A stretch of 64,000 nt of DNA from Siphonodentalium dalli (GCA_032622095.1 CP136061.1:85348324-85412323), one strand, 5' to 3'. Shown: positions 11,727-22,612, counted from the first letter of the stretch. The notes: generated by a model from the letters alone, not told the origin. Numbers and translations are program-made.

Positions 11727-13915
11727 AGTCTGGTCGTTGAGACTCGATTTTGAGGTGAACCTAGAACAGATTGTTTACAAGCTGTTTTCGGTGTCATTCG
11801 ACGCGGAAAAGCATCAGGAACAACATATCCAAAATCCGCGTTGGGGAAACATTGTTATCCACGATGGCGTCCAACATGGTTGTCTATACTACATCAGTTC
11901 TCGATATAAGTCATTATACGATATATAGTGGCATCATAATTGTGCCGTTATATCAGTTTGTGTTAATTTAGAATGCGGGAGCGAGTAGAGTGACACGGGC
12001 AGAAAATTATACAATCGTGGCCATGAAATGGCTGTCAAAGTGGCCGCAACTCCAAACCATACCACGTAGAAAGCAACATATTGAGTAACTACATAAGAGT
12101 GAAATACTTATTGACAATATACAAGTCGGTTGTTAAATATCTTTAAAGGTACACACATCATTAAAACAGATCAATCTGAAGGATCATCGGTCACTGCACA
12201 GCAAGTCAACCCCCCAATGATTTACGTCTTTAACGTTTGGGTGTTCTGCTTATCCAACATCCAACTGTTGGGCAATACAAAAATAGCTCGTGCATGCAAC
12301 ACACGAACTAATGTTTCGCCTCACAGTGCATGGTAGTTTCATTCGGCATGGTGATTAAATATTGAATGCAACGCCGAAATTTAAGTGCATACTCTCGAGC
12401 TATAAATACTAGTTATATTTCCGGAATTGTCAACACTCCCGGTGATAATAAACGATACACGTATGTCGCAATGGTTATTATACTGTAAAGAAACACTCAT
12501 ATCTTCAATGGATTAGCACCGAATCTCACCAGGTCAAAGAGACTGTACATAGTACATTGTACGTAAGACTAATTTTCATTCTGCTACCAACCCGGTTTCT
12601 TAGTAGACAATTTTGTTAAACTAACTTCAGTGGCCACTTTACAACTAGAATAAGCTACAGCGCAATGCACACTATTAGTTTTCAGTATATTTTTGTTTGA
12701 AAATATATTGCCAATACCACACACGTAATCGTGCTAAATATCAGGTGATCATCGTTTAAGATGTTATTTCAACGTTGAACATTCACCCAATATCGTTAGT
12801 TGTGGTTCTGTGTGCAACAGACATGTGTAACATTATGGAAAATGGGTAAACATGGTGATGCGGTTGAAGACAACGTAGTAAGTTTCGCGTAGATGTGGCC
12901 TTGGTGAATTCAACCAAATATAATTTCCAGGTATAAACACAGTCTCTTTCACAGATTGTGCAGGCAATTTTGGTCAAGTTTTGAATTTATTGAAGAGAGT
13001 ATATGGTACTCATTTGTGATTTAATAAATTTAGTTCATGGTACACCATCACGCATTCTTGTGATAAAAGCGAAATATTCGTGTTTTATCACTTGATCTGA
13101 GGCAACTATAACTACTATTTTGAGAAACGTACAATAGGATCTACGCATTCTCCCCAGTACAATATGAACATAATCCATACCGTTTTATAGCAATTAATTT
13201 TTTAAGGTTTTATACCGTAGATATCCAAATAAATGGTGATCGGTCTCATTCGTGAGACTGCTCTGAATACATATATTTCTGCTTCTAGAGAAAGGCCGCA
13301 TAGTCAATACATCCCTACTAAATCCCGTTTAGCTGTTTAATTACACATATATCACACGATTCAAGATTAGCGGTATAGATAAAACTGCGTCGTTTTTTCC
13401 GTTTCTGGACACCCAAAAGTCCAGATTTTTTACCGTTCCACAAGACCCTGATTTCGCTTGCTCTCTCGTGAGATACATCAGAGAGAATTCGTACATCTCT
13501 AATCAAAAGTTTCTCTTATACTTGTAGTCATTCTTCCTCGCAATATTCGAGCGTTTGTTCACTCGTATAGGACTAGCTATTCAATTTTGCACTATATGTA
13601 AATTTCATTCGATTTTGTCCATTTTGGTGGCCATTTTGGGAAATATATTCTACATATATGGTTTACGACTAAGCAATGTTTGTGTATATTTCAATTTATT
13701 ACGAATTTGGCATTAATTGGAGCACCTACCGCAGAATTCAGTATTTTCCGATAACAGACATTATGGACGCCATCTCTAATAGAGAATTTTCCCCAAAGCG
13801 GATTTTAGATATGTTGTTCCCTACATTCTGCCCGACAATATGACACCAAAAACAGCTTGGAAACAATTTGTTCTAGGTCCAATGCTTCAACGACCAGACT
13901 ATATTATCAAGATCA
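11727..13915. mobile_element. Element with ~145-bp inverted ends
   Basis: Left 11727-11872 and right 13770-13915 are reverse complements with mismatches. Shared landmarks are agtctggtcgttga, aacctagaacagattgttt, aagctgttttcggtgtcat, acaacatatccaaaatccgc and gatggcgtcca. The 1.9 kb between them has no transposase-like frame. The superfamily is unknown and no target duplication was identified. Confidence 0.6.
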
Positions 13916-14831
13916 AATCAAGGACATTCGAAAAAGTGAGCCGGATTGTCATTCACATAACTTAGCTGCAGCATGCTGTGTCATTCTATAGGCTGCTTTC
14001 CAGATATATATACATTCTGGCAAAATGTTGCAATTTTCTTCCTTTTTTCCATGTTGTCCGCCACTTGCCGCTCATGGCACATTCATTGCTGACAATTAAT
14101 TCCATCAATTCCATCATATTTCAACAGAATATAACCTTAAGTAAGACAAGGACACAATATTACCTAACTGAGTCAATCCTGGTGTGTTCTATGTCATGGG
14201 TTCGACTTTGGAGCATTTCTCGAAATATGAATTTCTCATGTGTTAAAACTGAAATTTTTTCAAAGTAAATTTTTCTAACTTAGACCTATTCTAAGTAATG
14301 AAACTCAATCAAATGGTTATGTTTATGTTCTAAATTACTACAATACCCAAAATATTTCAACAAAATCTCAAATACAAAAAAGTTTGTTATGTTGCTACTT
14401 TAAAGTTTAATTGTGAAATTATGTAGGCCTATAATTTAATTATAACAGAATGTTTTTTGCCATAATACTTCAAACTTGAATCGAACGGAAATTTCAATAT
14501 CTCGACGACCAAAATTGGACACTACATGTATGTGGGTTACGACAACGATCCCATCAGCGATTCGTCGTCATTGTCTGATCGGATAAAAAAAATTGCCGCG
14601 AAAAATTATTCAGATTATTCCAATGATTATTATAAATTTCGTGAAAATTTCCACTAAATGCGCTTAAATGCGTCAGAATACTGGACAGAGACATTATTTA
14701 ACATTAATCGATAAACCCAGACTTCGATAGATACCTTGTCTTCCGGACATTTTGAGTTTTTTTACACTAAAATCTTCCGACTTTACTCAAAAGAATTTCA
14801 CAACGTGAAAAGGAGGGTGTACTCGATTTTC
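13916..14831. other. No gene recognised
   Basis: AT-rich single-copy sequence. The longest open frame (13978-14268) lacks an ATG beginning and domain similarity. Confidence 0.4.
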
Positions 14832-14839
14832 CAAATCTG

Positions 14840-16515
14840 GGGACACACTATAAAGTGTATGCCGAGGCCGAGGCCGGCTCTAAATAAAAGGTGTAAACGT
14901 GATATTATGTGGCGTTTGGTCCGTTGTTTCTCAGTGGATATTAATGAAATTTGGTGTATATGTCCGGGCTGGGACATGGAATACAATATCGTTTGAATTG
15001 TTTTTTAATTCACAAAGTTGTTGATTTTATTCAACTTTTTCGTTCTGAAACATACTATAAAGTGTAAACGGCCGACTCCAATTAAAAGCTGTATTAAAGC
15101 GGCTTATGTGCTTAGCGGTATGGGTAATCGGATTAGCTTACTGACGACTCTAGACTATTAGTCTTGGGTGTTTTGTATCATTTGAAGTTTTAGGGAAAAT
15201 AATAATTTAGAAAGTGAAATACAAGATAAAATAAATTTAATCACAACGCATAAAATAATATAAAGACATTACATTCACAGAATAAAACAAACATACGGCA
15301 TACAGTTTCATGTTCGGTGCTGGGTGGCACCTCTCAGAATGCGTTCAATTCTCCTCTTATATCGGACGATTCCGATATTCTGATCTTTATTCTCAGGCTG
15401 GTAGATGTGTATAAGGTCGGAGGGGTCGAAGTCAGCAGAATACCTGATGTCGGGAAAGCGAACGAATTTTTTCTTCATTTTTTCTGGATTCGTCTGTTTA
15501 TCTTCTTTCTCTGCTCTTCGAAGTCACTCATTGATATTCTGCCAGCTTTTTCAAAATTGCCTCGACGGATAATTTCCCCAAATCACATCTCCCTTTTGTC
15601 GTTTTTACCAAAAAATGCGATCTTAGTCTTGAACATGTGATTTTGGTGTTTGAAATAAATATTTTTGATGATATGATTCAGTGTAGCAAGGAGAGATGTG
15701 ATATACATGGGCCCACTATAGATGCGTAAATATTTCCAACAGTAACGTGTCAACAATTGATTATGTTTGAATATCAATGTGCACTTCATAGACTTCATTG
15801 AGTTTGATATCTTTGTTATGTATCTTTTGTTAACATATCCACGTATGTCTCATCATGGACGTAAATGATAAGTATATACATCGCTGGTCTCATGTTTGTT
15901 ATTATATTTTATGTGTTTATTATATATGCATTATGATTAAATAAAGTTATCATTTAAAATAAATGTATTTAAATTATTATTTCGCCAAAACCTCAAATGC
16001 CCCAAAACACAATATTCTAAAGTCGCCAATTAGTTAATCGGATTAGACCTACCTATAACGCTAAGCACATAAGCCGCTTACACCTTTTAATTAGAGCCGG
16101 CCGCTTACACTTTACAGACGAAAAGTTGAATAAAATCAACAAATTTGTGATTTTAAAAACGATTCAAACGTTAATGTATTCCATGCCATAACCCGGACAT
16201 ATGTAGTAAATTTCAGTCATATCCATTTATAAACAAAGAAGATAATGCGACATCAAGTCCGCTACACCTTTTAATAGCTGCCGGCCGTTTACACTTTATA
16301 GTGTGTTTCAGAACGAAAAAGTTGAATAAAATCAACAAATTTGTGAATTAAAGAACAATTCAAACGTTATTATATTCCATGTCCTAGTCCGGACATATAC
16401 ACCAAATTTCATTAATATCCATTGAGAAACAACGGACTAAACGCCACATAACACCCGTTTACACCTTTTATTTGGAGCCGACCTCGGCCTCGGCATACAC
16501 TTTATAGTGTGTCCC
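14840..16515. mobile_element. MULE-like DNA transposon with iterated long inverted ends
   Basis: Both ends start gggacacactataaagtgta and continue tgccgaggccgagg. Left arm 14840-15150 carries two units and right arm 16030-16515 three units of ~205 bp. Each unit contains the palindromic word ACACTTTATAGTGT (or a variant), a taaaaggtgtaaac word and gttgaataaaatcaac. The flanks are an 8-bp duplication CAAATCTG (14832-14839 and 16516-16523), extendable to 9. Long inverted ends with 8-9 bp duplications fit the Mutator-like superfamily. The centre (15151-16029) carries only a broken frame, so it is non-autonomous. Confidence 0.75.
15317..15798 (-). pseudogene. Decayed frame inside the 14840-16515 element
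   Basis: The minus strand reads a lysine-rich open stretch from 15798 (MKSMKCTLIF... to ...FFGKNDKREM), then a TGA, then continues in the same frame as FGEIIRRGNFEKAGRISMSD. A one-base shift leads into KKKFVRFPDIRYSADFDPSD and ends RRIERILRGATQHRT at a stop near 15309-15311. The composition and the continuity across single lesions look like a decayed protein. I do not recognise the family. Confidence 0.45.
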
Positions 16516-16523
16516 CAAATCTG

Positions 16524-16896
16524 TTACATATTTCCGGTTTGAACCAAACTCTATATTTAGATAGCCTAGTACCCAGGCCAGCAAACGTATTTGACGTACG
16601 GGCGAGTAGCAGAGTTGGGACAGGGTACCAGTCTATATTTAGAATCATTTAAACCGGAAATGAAATCTGGGAATTTCCCAAGTTCGCGAGGAAGAAACGA
16701 CGGATTCTTTCAGGTATATTCTCATAAAAAGAACACATGTTTAAAAGCATCTTAGTTTATGGATGTATTTATTATTGCTTGACGATTGTATATTCAATGT
16801 ATTGAACAGTTTACAAGTTACAAAACTGTTAACTTCGATGGTCATTCAATATTCTGCTTCTCAGTGTTTCGAAACCGAAAGTAATGATGAACTAAT
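16524..16896. repeat. Short inverted repeat, otherwise nothing
   Basis: Positions 16532-16570 (tttccggtttgaa...tctatatttaga) and 16632-16664 (tctatatttagaa...ttaaaccggaaa) form an imperfect inverted pair. No gene is visible. Confidence 0.4.
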
Positions 16897-17558
16897 TCAG
16901 CAATACTTTACATGAGATAAAATTGCGCATGTTGAGTAATTTCTTGGTCTTGAATCTGTGTTGGTATTTGGAGTACTAATAAAGTTGGTCCTGTCATATG
17001 AAGATGACCCCCCCCCCCCCCCTGATTTCGCCTGTATTGTAGTCTTTGGTATCGCTTCAGCTTCTCTTCGCTGACCAGCTTTATGGTCATATCCGACATT
17101 ATCCGTCGCGGCAATTTCTCGTCTTAGCATCGGAATCAGCCGATAAAACGGAATGTTTGTCTGTCTGTTTTTATACCGGATCCGACGATGCCACCCTTCC
17201 GTGTCGTTGTTTGTTCGTATCGATCTTCCGAACACACACCATGTTGAGATTGGAAATGTCGTTGAATCAATCCATACGCAGCAAGTCCCTGGATATGCAG
17301 CAAGTCCCCGGTAAACGCAGCAAGTCCCTGGTAAATGCAGCAAGTCCCTCACACCTAGGGTGGATTACGGCGGATTATAGTCATGCGTGTTTACACAACG
17401 ATATGTTTAATCAGTGGAGGTGCTGATTACAAAGGGCTTTAATCACAGGGCTTTAATTTGATCGTAATACTGATAGATTATTGAAGGGAATTGGACTGAA
17501 TTGTGGGACTGAATCATTGAATGAAAAAATTAAGAGTTGGATTTTTTTTTAGATGTTT

Positions 17559-18113
17559 TTATTGGTAAATGCAAACAAGTAACATGAGAATAGTAGAATA
17601 GCAACAAAAGAAAATAGAGCACAGTTTTATAAATATACATATATATATAGCAGTGAGCTGAAAGAAAAGTTTATTAGAATAAATTGTATATATAAATTGT
17701 GTATATACTGCTGTAAGTACCATCCTCTGGCCGTCTGTTGTTCTCAGCATCTGTTCGTGTACTGGCTTGATCTCTCTTAAAAATCTGTTAAAATGCTTGT
17801 CCCTTACTTCTGATGATTTTGAATTCCAAATTTCCGGGCGAACATAGAATTTTGCGAACTCCTTGGTTAATGTAAACTGTCCGAATCCAAATAAACTACG
17901 TTGCAATTCCTTGTACTCTCCGTCAACTATACTAAACAGTGCCTGCACTAACTCCGTTAAAGGTTTTGATTTCCAGTCCGAGTCCACTGTCTGTTTAAGA
18001 ATATGGTTCAGAGATTTACAATTGTTGTTGGTCCAATTCGATAAGTCCATCGCCAATCCCGGTAGTTGTGCTGTCGCGAATTTTTCAGTGAAGAGTGGCT
18101 TCATCCTGTTCAC
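17559..18113 (-). CDS. C-terminal MULE-type transposase fragment in element B
   Basis: ATG at 18113 opens a 184-codon frame. NWTNNNCKSLNHILKQTVD followed by DWKSKPLTELVQALFSIVD and YKELQRSLFGFGQFTL resembles the region after the last catalytic acid of a MULE transposase (TNN-x-x-E-S-x-N type). Here the usual acid is Lys (NNNCKSLNH), so activity is unlikely. The N-terminal half with DGTF and the second aspartate is missing. The last ~45 residues (TAVYTQFIYTIYSNKLFF onward) are hydrophobic, unlike a transposase tail, and may be read-through. It could be a non-autonomous derivative. Confidence 0.6.
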   Translation of the reverse strand: MNRMKPLFTEKFATAQLPGLAMDLSNWTNNNCKSLNHILKQTVDSDWKSKPLTELVQALFSIVDGEYKELQRSLFGFGQFTLTKEFAKFYVRPEIWNSKSSEVRDKHFNRFLREIKPVHEQMLRTTDGQRMVLTAVYTQFIYTIYSNKLFFQLTAIYICIFIKLCSIFFCCYSTILMLLVCIYQ

Positions 18114-18160
18114 AAAGTATTCTGAGAATGCTGGTGCTGTTAATTATTCAGTCTGGTTAA

Positions 18161-18379
18161 GAAAACAAACAAATCTTCAAATGAGCTTCAAAGGAGAAAC
18201 TCCCAGAAAGTTCCTTTGTCCTACAAAAACAAACACCTGTTCAGTGATAATTAATCACCGATATGTGTTTACGCAGTGAAAACAAACAAATATTCAAATG
18301 AGCTTCAAAGGAGAAACTCTCAGAAAGTTCCTTTGACCTACAAAAACAAACACCTGTTCAGTGATTTACGCAGTGAAAA
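18161..18379. repeat. 117-bp tandem duplication inside element B
   Basis: Copy 1 starts at 18161 and copy 2 at 18278. Both read gaaaacaaacaaatnttcaa, gagcttcaaaggagaaactc, agaaagttcctttg and cctacaaaaacaaacacctg. They differ at only a few bases, consistent with a young duplication. Confidence 0.85.
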
Positions 18380-18949
18380 CAGGAATATTTAAAAAATATA
18401 TAAATCATATTAATTAAATTATATTAAATAGTAAGTAGAATAAAAGAAATAGCAACTTAATAAAACTTAGAAAAACTATTTTATTTTATATATAAAAATC
18501 TACAAATACACATCTTAAATAATTATAAAGGGATAAAGATTTCCAATCAATTCTAATCAACTGCCACAAATCATAAATCAAATGGATAATAAAACACTGA
18601 TTAAACTCATCAACAACTCCACTAATCCACCCTAGGTGTGAGGGACTTGCTGCATTTACCAGGGACTTGCTGCGTTTACCGGGGACTTGCTGCATATCCA
18701 GGGACTTGCTGCGTATAGTAGGACCCCATTGATGTTCTACATAGGTAAACAGCAACTGAATATCAGGACGGTTGACTGCAGGGGTCGGGGTCGATTCGGT
18801 CCAGGGCTGTTTCGGCCGGGCTTGTTCGGCCCATGGTTTGGGCCGAACAGTCTCACCTAAAAATGTTTTTATCAGTAGGATATTTGGATGTTTATATATA
18901 TTTTTCTTTTGTATGTTATTTTATTATTATAATAAAGCGTTTAATCAAC

Positions 18950-19106
18950 TGCTTCGTGAAAGAAGGCGACACGAAAAAACAGTTTCCACTGGTATTCGTG
19001 TTAATGTCACGGCGCAGAAAGACAGACTACATCGAGGTGCTGCAGGCCATCATAGACAAGATCGGGGAGCCTGACGTTGATTCATGTGTGATGGATTACG
19101 AGATCG
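18950..19106 (+). CDS. MULE transposase, element A, exon a
   Basis: This reads CFVKEGDTKKQFPLVFVLMS, RRRKTDYIEVLQAIIDKIG and CVMDYEI, ending in phase 1 at atcg/gtaagt. The aspartate of CVMDYE corresponds to the second catalytic Asp of the MULE DDE transposase. The open frame continues upstream to 18833 but loses similarity there. The preceding region that should hold DGTF and the DNA-binding finger is missing, so the copy is 5'-truncated. The exon start is therefore approximate. Confidence 0.7.
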
Positions 19107-19308
19107 GTAAGTTTTTCTCCCAGTCATTAATAATAATAATAATTTTTTTAATTTAAATAATAAAATTCATGATAACACAAAATGATTTTCAATAATAATA
19201 AGTTTCAATAAAAAAAAAAAAATAATAATATTTTTAATATCGATCATTTACAATTTTAAATATATATACGCGTATATACTCATTCTTACTTTTTTGTTTA
19301 TTTCACAG

Positions 19309-19653
19309 CTGCATGGCAGGCTATAAGAGAGGTACTACCTGGTCGCGATATTAAAGGGTGCGTCTTCCACTGGTGCCAGGCTGTGGTGAAGAAGGTTGGT
19401 GATATCGGCTCGAAAACCGCCTATAAAAACAACAACCCAATCAAGGCGTACATCCAGCAGTTCCTAGCTTTGCCATTCCTACCAGCAAGCCACATCCTGC
19501 CAACATACAACAGTTTAGCCACAAGAGCCAGAACCGACCAACTGAAGGAATTCGTGGAGTACATTGGGAACCAGTGGATGAGAAATAGCTGCATCGCAAT
19601 CAGCGAATGGTGCATATTTGACCACCAAGTTAGAACAAATAACCACATCGAAG
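19309..19653 (+). CDS. MULE transposase, element A, exon b
   Basis: Entered through tttcacag at 19308 in matching phase, it reads AWQAIREVLPGRDIKGCVFH, WCQAVVKKVGDIG, FLALPFLPASHILPTYNSL, FVEYIGNQWMRN and WCIFDHQVRTNNHIE, then donor g/gtgaga at 19653/19654. GCVFHWCQA and LPFLPA are family hallmarks. The Glu of TNNHIE followed by (A)WHRR is the third catalytic position. No stop interrupts the exon, so this part could still be translated. Confidence 0.8.
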
Positions 19654-19872
19654 GTGAGAATCATTATTCATTTAAAGAACATATATACTAATATACAATA
19701 AAAATATTAAAACTACAAAAGTACAAATTTAATGAAATTTCTTCTTCTTCACCATATTTTTATTGAACTACAAAAGTACAAACAAATTTAATGAAATTTC
19801 GTCTTCTGCACCATATTTTTATTGAACTACAAAAGTACAAACAAATTTAATGAAATTTCGTCTTCTTCACAG

Positions 19873-20129
19873 CTTGGCACAGGCGGCTTAACATGAAGGG
19901 GAGCAGATTGTCTTTCTACCCGCTGATCCAAGTGCTCCAAAAAGAAGCTGCACATATCGAGGTAGCTGTAGCAGCGAGGGACCTCGAGACCGACATAAAG
20001 CAGAAGTACACGAAGATTGACAGAGACCTTGAGGCGATATGGGCATCATACAAAGACGGCACCATCAAGACAACTGAATTCCTGAAAGATGTGAACGCGA
20101 TCTACAAGAATGGCCAATCCAAGAAATAA
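19873..20129 (+). CDS. MULE transposase, element A, exon c (C-terminus)
   Basis: Acceptor ttcttcacag at 19872 joins in phase to AWHRRLNMKGSRLSFYPLIQ, then VLQKEAAHIEVAVAARDLE and a lysine/aspartate-rich tail ending YKNGQSKK at TAA 20127-20129. LSFYPLIQ matches LPFY-x-LI of relatives. The region just upstream (19712-19870) is a three-fold ~59-bp repeat spanning the splice acceptor. The stop codon lies within the 14-bp target duplication of the LINE insert that follows. Confidence 0.8.
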
Positions 20130-20138
20130 AGAAGAAGA

Positions 20139-20460
20139 ATAATTAATTATATGCATGTTCAGATATATAATTACACCTCACACTCTGTACTCTCTGACCT
20201 TCTCTCTAAAATTATGACATTATCTTCTGTCCCTTTGTCTCGCCTCCACCTCATATTTCTTCTTTCTATTGATCTTTTTTATGCCTCTATTATTTACCCC
20301 TACTTGACTTGCAGTCAAGTAGGGCTGTGCCATTGTCAAGGGAGAGGGCTTCAAATAAGCCTATGGCTTGTTGCCTAATCCCATTTTTCTTCTAAATTTG
20401 TATCTATTGTAATTATTTATCTGAATGTCCATAGAGGGAAAAATAAATACTGTTTAAACT
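20139..20460 (+). mobile_element. 5'-truncated LINE 3' end inside element A
   Basis: The insert is flanked by an exact 14-bp duplication AATAAAGAAGAAGA (20125-20138 and 20461-20474), the mark of target-primed retrotransposition. It contains ataagcctatggcttgttgc and ends aaaaataaatactgtttaaac. A second copy of this 3' UTR type is at 24430-24752. It is nested three deep: LINE in element A in the outer MULE. Confidence 0.75.
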
Positions 20461-20474
20461 AATAAAGAAGAAGA

Positions 20475-20820
20475 CCTACGCAAAGAAGAAGAAGAAAGAA
20501 GAAGACCTACGCTATGTTTTAATATTTATAAATAAATAATGTATTTCCATGTTTTATCTTGTTTTTAATCATTAAATAACCAGATGTTTTATCATGTAAA
20601 CTGTATATATTTACTGTTTTAACTTGTTTTTAATCAATAAATGTTCATATCTTTCATCATATATTCACGTTATTGTTCGAAATTGTTGCAGTGTTAATTA
20701 CTATGTGTGTATACCCATTACTATTGTTGCGAATAAAACGTTAATTACAAACATAAATCTCCATTGTCATCAAAAGACCGGTCCCAAATCAAAGGCAATT
20801 AATATGTCGTCAAATTAACA
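20475..20820 (+). other. Element A 3' sequence, no gene
   Basis: AT-rich DNA with two approximate repeats of atgttttatc(a/t)tgt...cttgtttttaatcattaaa (20547-20645). It lies between the LINE insert and the right inverted end of element A. Confidence 0.5.
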
Positions 20821-21202
20821 CCCACACTACCCAATTACCCGAATTGAATAGGGGCCGAACAAGCCCGGCCGAAAGAGCCCTGGACCGAAAAGTCGAAGAC
20901 CGAAAGAGCCCTGGACCGAATCGACCCGCTCCCGACTGCAGGATGGTCGCGCAATTTCGAGAAGGCAGGCTCAATGTGTTCTGTAGGAATTAGCGGCAGT
21001 GCAAAGAGCTTCCTGAGTTGTCTGTAACGAAAGATTAAAACATACATATATATAAATGTCAACAATATCATTAGAATAAAGTTAAACATTAAAGATTTAT
21101 GATTTTCAACTATTTACCGTAATTATTTTCAACTATAATATCTCGAGTTATCCATTCTACGAGATGTGATAAATTGATAATATATATTAATATTGTAATT
21201 AC

Positions 21203-21330
21203 CTATATTCTTCACCCTTTTTGTTGTAAAGTGGACTCAGACCCTTCATCTGGATATGTCTGTTCACTCCTTGTGTCACGGTTTTGACGGCTGGTGGTGT
21301 AGGCAGCAGGCGAAGAAGCGATTCAAATAC
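21203..21330 (-). CDS. Outer MULE exon with internal deletion
   Basis: Bounded by tttttag/gtattt and tatag/gtaatt, it reads VFESLLRLLPTPPAVKTVTQ then GVNRHIQMKGLSPLYNKKGE. In intact relatives the stretch between PPAVKTV and the VNR/VQ segment holds V-x-DFE and GC-x-FHW. Here about 30 residues are gone without breaking the frame, so the second catalytic aspartate is lost. Confidence 0.65.
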
Positions 21331-21839
21331 CTAAAAAGATAAATATAAATATAGACATCGTGAGAGATGTGTGACGGTGTGATTAGCGGTGATTGAAATA
21401 GGCCTATACATATAGAAATCACGAGAGAATTGTGACTGTGTGAATTCACATAAAATTGTGATTGTTTTTAAAGCAATGATGTGATGCAGTAATTCTGAAT
21501 TGAATTGATGTAATTGTAATGAAAAAATGATAAAAAAAAAAATAATAACCTGATCATAGTCTTTTGCTCTTCGTCTAGTCATCATGACGTATACAAGCGG
21601 CACCTGCTTCATGTGGTCCGCTTTCCTCACAAAAGCATGGATTGTACACAGCTGCGTGAACGGATGGAATGTGGAGTGATCGATGATATTGTTGTCGGTC
21701 ATTTCAATGTCGAAGTTAGCGGCTGATATGTCGGTGGTTTGGCTGTTGACCGTCGTCATTTCAATGTCGAAGTTGGCAGCTGGTATTTCGTTGGATGATG
21801 GTATGTCGCTGGTTGCGTACAGGTCGTTGGCTGTCTCCT

Positions 21840-21973
21840 CTATACATATACTGTGGTGACACGCTGACATTCAGTGCATATCCAGTCTATGGGAGATGCT
21901 GTTTTAATGGCCAATCTGTATGTGACAAGGCTGATCCCGGTATTGCATGTTCTGTGTTGCCATCTCTCACAAC
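21840..21973 (-). CDS. Exon 2 of the outer MULE: second half of PHD-like finger, then stop
   Basis: Acceptor ttgtag/gttgtg at 21974/21973 joins in phase and completes CEGCERWQHRTC followed by DWICTECQ, the remaining PHD ligands (C-x2-C, H-x2-C, W-x-C-x2-C). The frame then hits TAG at 21840-21842. A one-base shift would continue into CIEETANDLYATSDIPSS and a duplicated ANFDIEMT acidic linker (to ~21690) before the transposase core. The frameshift inactivates the gene unless the annotation start is different. Confidence 0.7.
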
Positions 21974-22094
21974 CTACAAATAATAAGAGCATTCATTATA
22001 TTAAATATATGTATTTGGCGACGTACCGGTATATTGTATGTGATTGACGAATTCGACTTGTATTTGAAACGTAAGTAAAATAAAAATTACTAAC

Positions 22095-22176
22095 CTTCGC
22101 ACTGTAAACCGTGCTGTCTTGGACGCACTTCTCTGGAACACTCTAAACAATTCACGTCGGAATCTAGATCAGTCAT
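22095..22176 (-). CDS. Exon 1 of the outer MULE: first half of a PHD-like finger
   Basis: ATG at 22176 opens MTDLDSDVNCLECSREVRPR, then QHGLQCE, ending in phase 1 at a donor (gaag/gttagt). CLEC and the C of LQCE supply the first ligands of a C4HC3 PHD-type zinc finger completed by the next exon. Many animal MULE-type transposases begin with such a finger; a chromatin or protein-binding role is inferred from the fold. Confidence 0.7.
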
Positions 22177-22612
22177 GGTTATTGTCTGAATGCCTTGCTC
22201 TTGCGATCCGCATCATTTATAGGAGTCAAGAAAAACAACACACTTATCACTCGCGAATGCTTTAAAAACAAACCGTACGAAGTGTGAACTTGGTGATTAG
22301 TGCTTCTAAAGACTAATCACTGACTACAATTTTGTTGTTACAACATACTTGTGTGCGGTATAATTTACGAAACACAAGAAAAACAAAACGGTGACACATC
22401 AGCAAAGTGTGAAATCACTGATGAGCACTTCTAAAGACTAATCAGTGATCGGCAACCCTTCGCTGTAACAACATACCAAGTATACTGAACAGACCTGGTA
22501 CCGCCGATTTCACGATTACTAGCTAGTATATACACATATATTAATACAGAAATAAAACAATGGTAATAGACATCTTTTCATTCAACACTATAGTAATTAC
22601 AATTTTTTTCCG
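22177..22612. other. Outer MULE 5' region, no gene
   Basis: A direct repeat is visible: agtgtgaacttggtgatta...gtgcttctaaagactaatcact (22279-22322) and agtgtgaaatcactgatgagcacttctaaagactaatcagtga (22407-22449). These could be promoter or subterminal repeats of the outer element. Confidence 0.5.

Larger units (their letters stand above)
17274..18716. mobile_element. Nested MULE-type element B with identical 94-bp iteron TIRs
   Basis: The inverted ends 17274-17367 and 18623-18716 are identical over 94 bp. Each consists of four copies of GCAGCAAGTCCC spaced ~20 bp followed by tcacacctagggtggatta. Identity of the ends implies a recent insertion. It lies inside the transposase exon of the outer pseudogene, splitting HQW from STTFPISTWC. 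The flanks share only CCAT plus a poor 9-bp match, so the target duplication is degraded or was lost. It carries a partial transposase on the minus strand. A 117-bp tandem duplication at 18161-18379 lies near that reading frame's 5' side. Confidence 0.8.
18782..20933 (+). mobile_element. Nested MULE element A with iteron TIRs and target duplication
   Basis: The ends start GGGtcgGGGTCGATTCGGTCC and, inverted, GGGagcGGGTCGATTCGGTCC. Both continue with iterons agggctntttcgg / cgggcttgttcggccc; the right end has one extra iteration. The flanks are GACTGCAGG (18774-18782 and 20934-20942), an 8-9 bp duplication. Removing the insert and one duplication restores the reading frame of the interrupted outer transposase (…RDHPA joined to VNRPDIQ…), which proves the insertion event. 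It carries a 3'-terminal transposase with two introns. A LINE tail inserted at 20139-20460. Confidence 0.9.
16908..22176 (-). pseudogene. PHD-finger MULE transposase gene, split by two nested elements
   Basis: Reading the minus strand from 22176, the pieces are: a PHD-like finger (two exons), a core piece with FHPFTQLCTIHAFVRK and PLVYVMMTRRRAKDYDQ (exon ends 21550), then LLRLLPTPPAVKTVT (21330-21203) and RKLFALPLIPTEHIEPAF (from 21021). After the insertion at 18782-20933 it resumes PDIQLLFTYVEHQW. After the one at 17274-18716 it continues TTFPISTWCVFGRSIRTNND-TEGWHRR. These match the order of MULE transposases. The gene is dead: the DGTF catalytic D is absent and the VxDFE aspartate is lost in an in-exon deletion. 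Frameshifts follow the PHD finger and occur again near 17100 (MTIKLVSEEKLKRYQR lies in another frame). Both insertions interrupt one exon. Confidence 0.8.

Noticed and set aside
16897-17352. 151-codon frame beginning MRDLLHLPGTCCVYRG as an independent gene
   Set aside because: Its start is translation of element B's iteron end; the remainder is the C-terminal part of the outer transposase.
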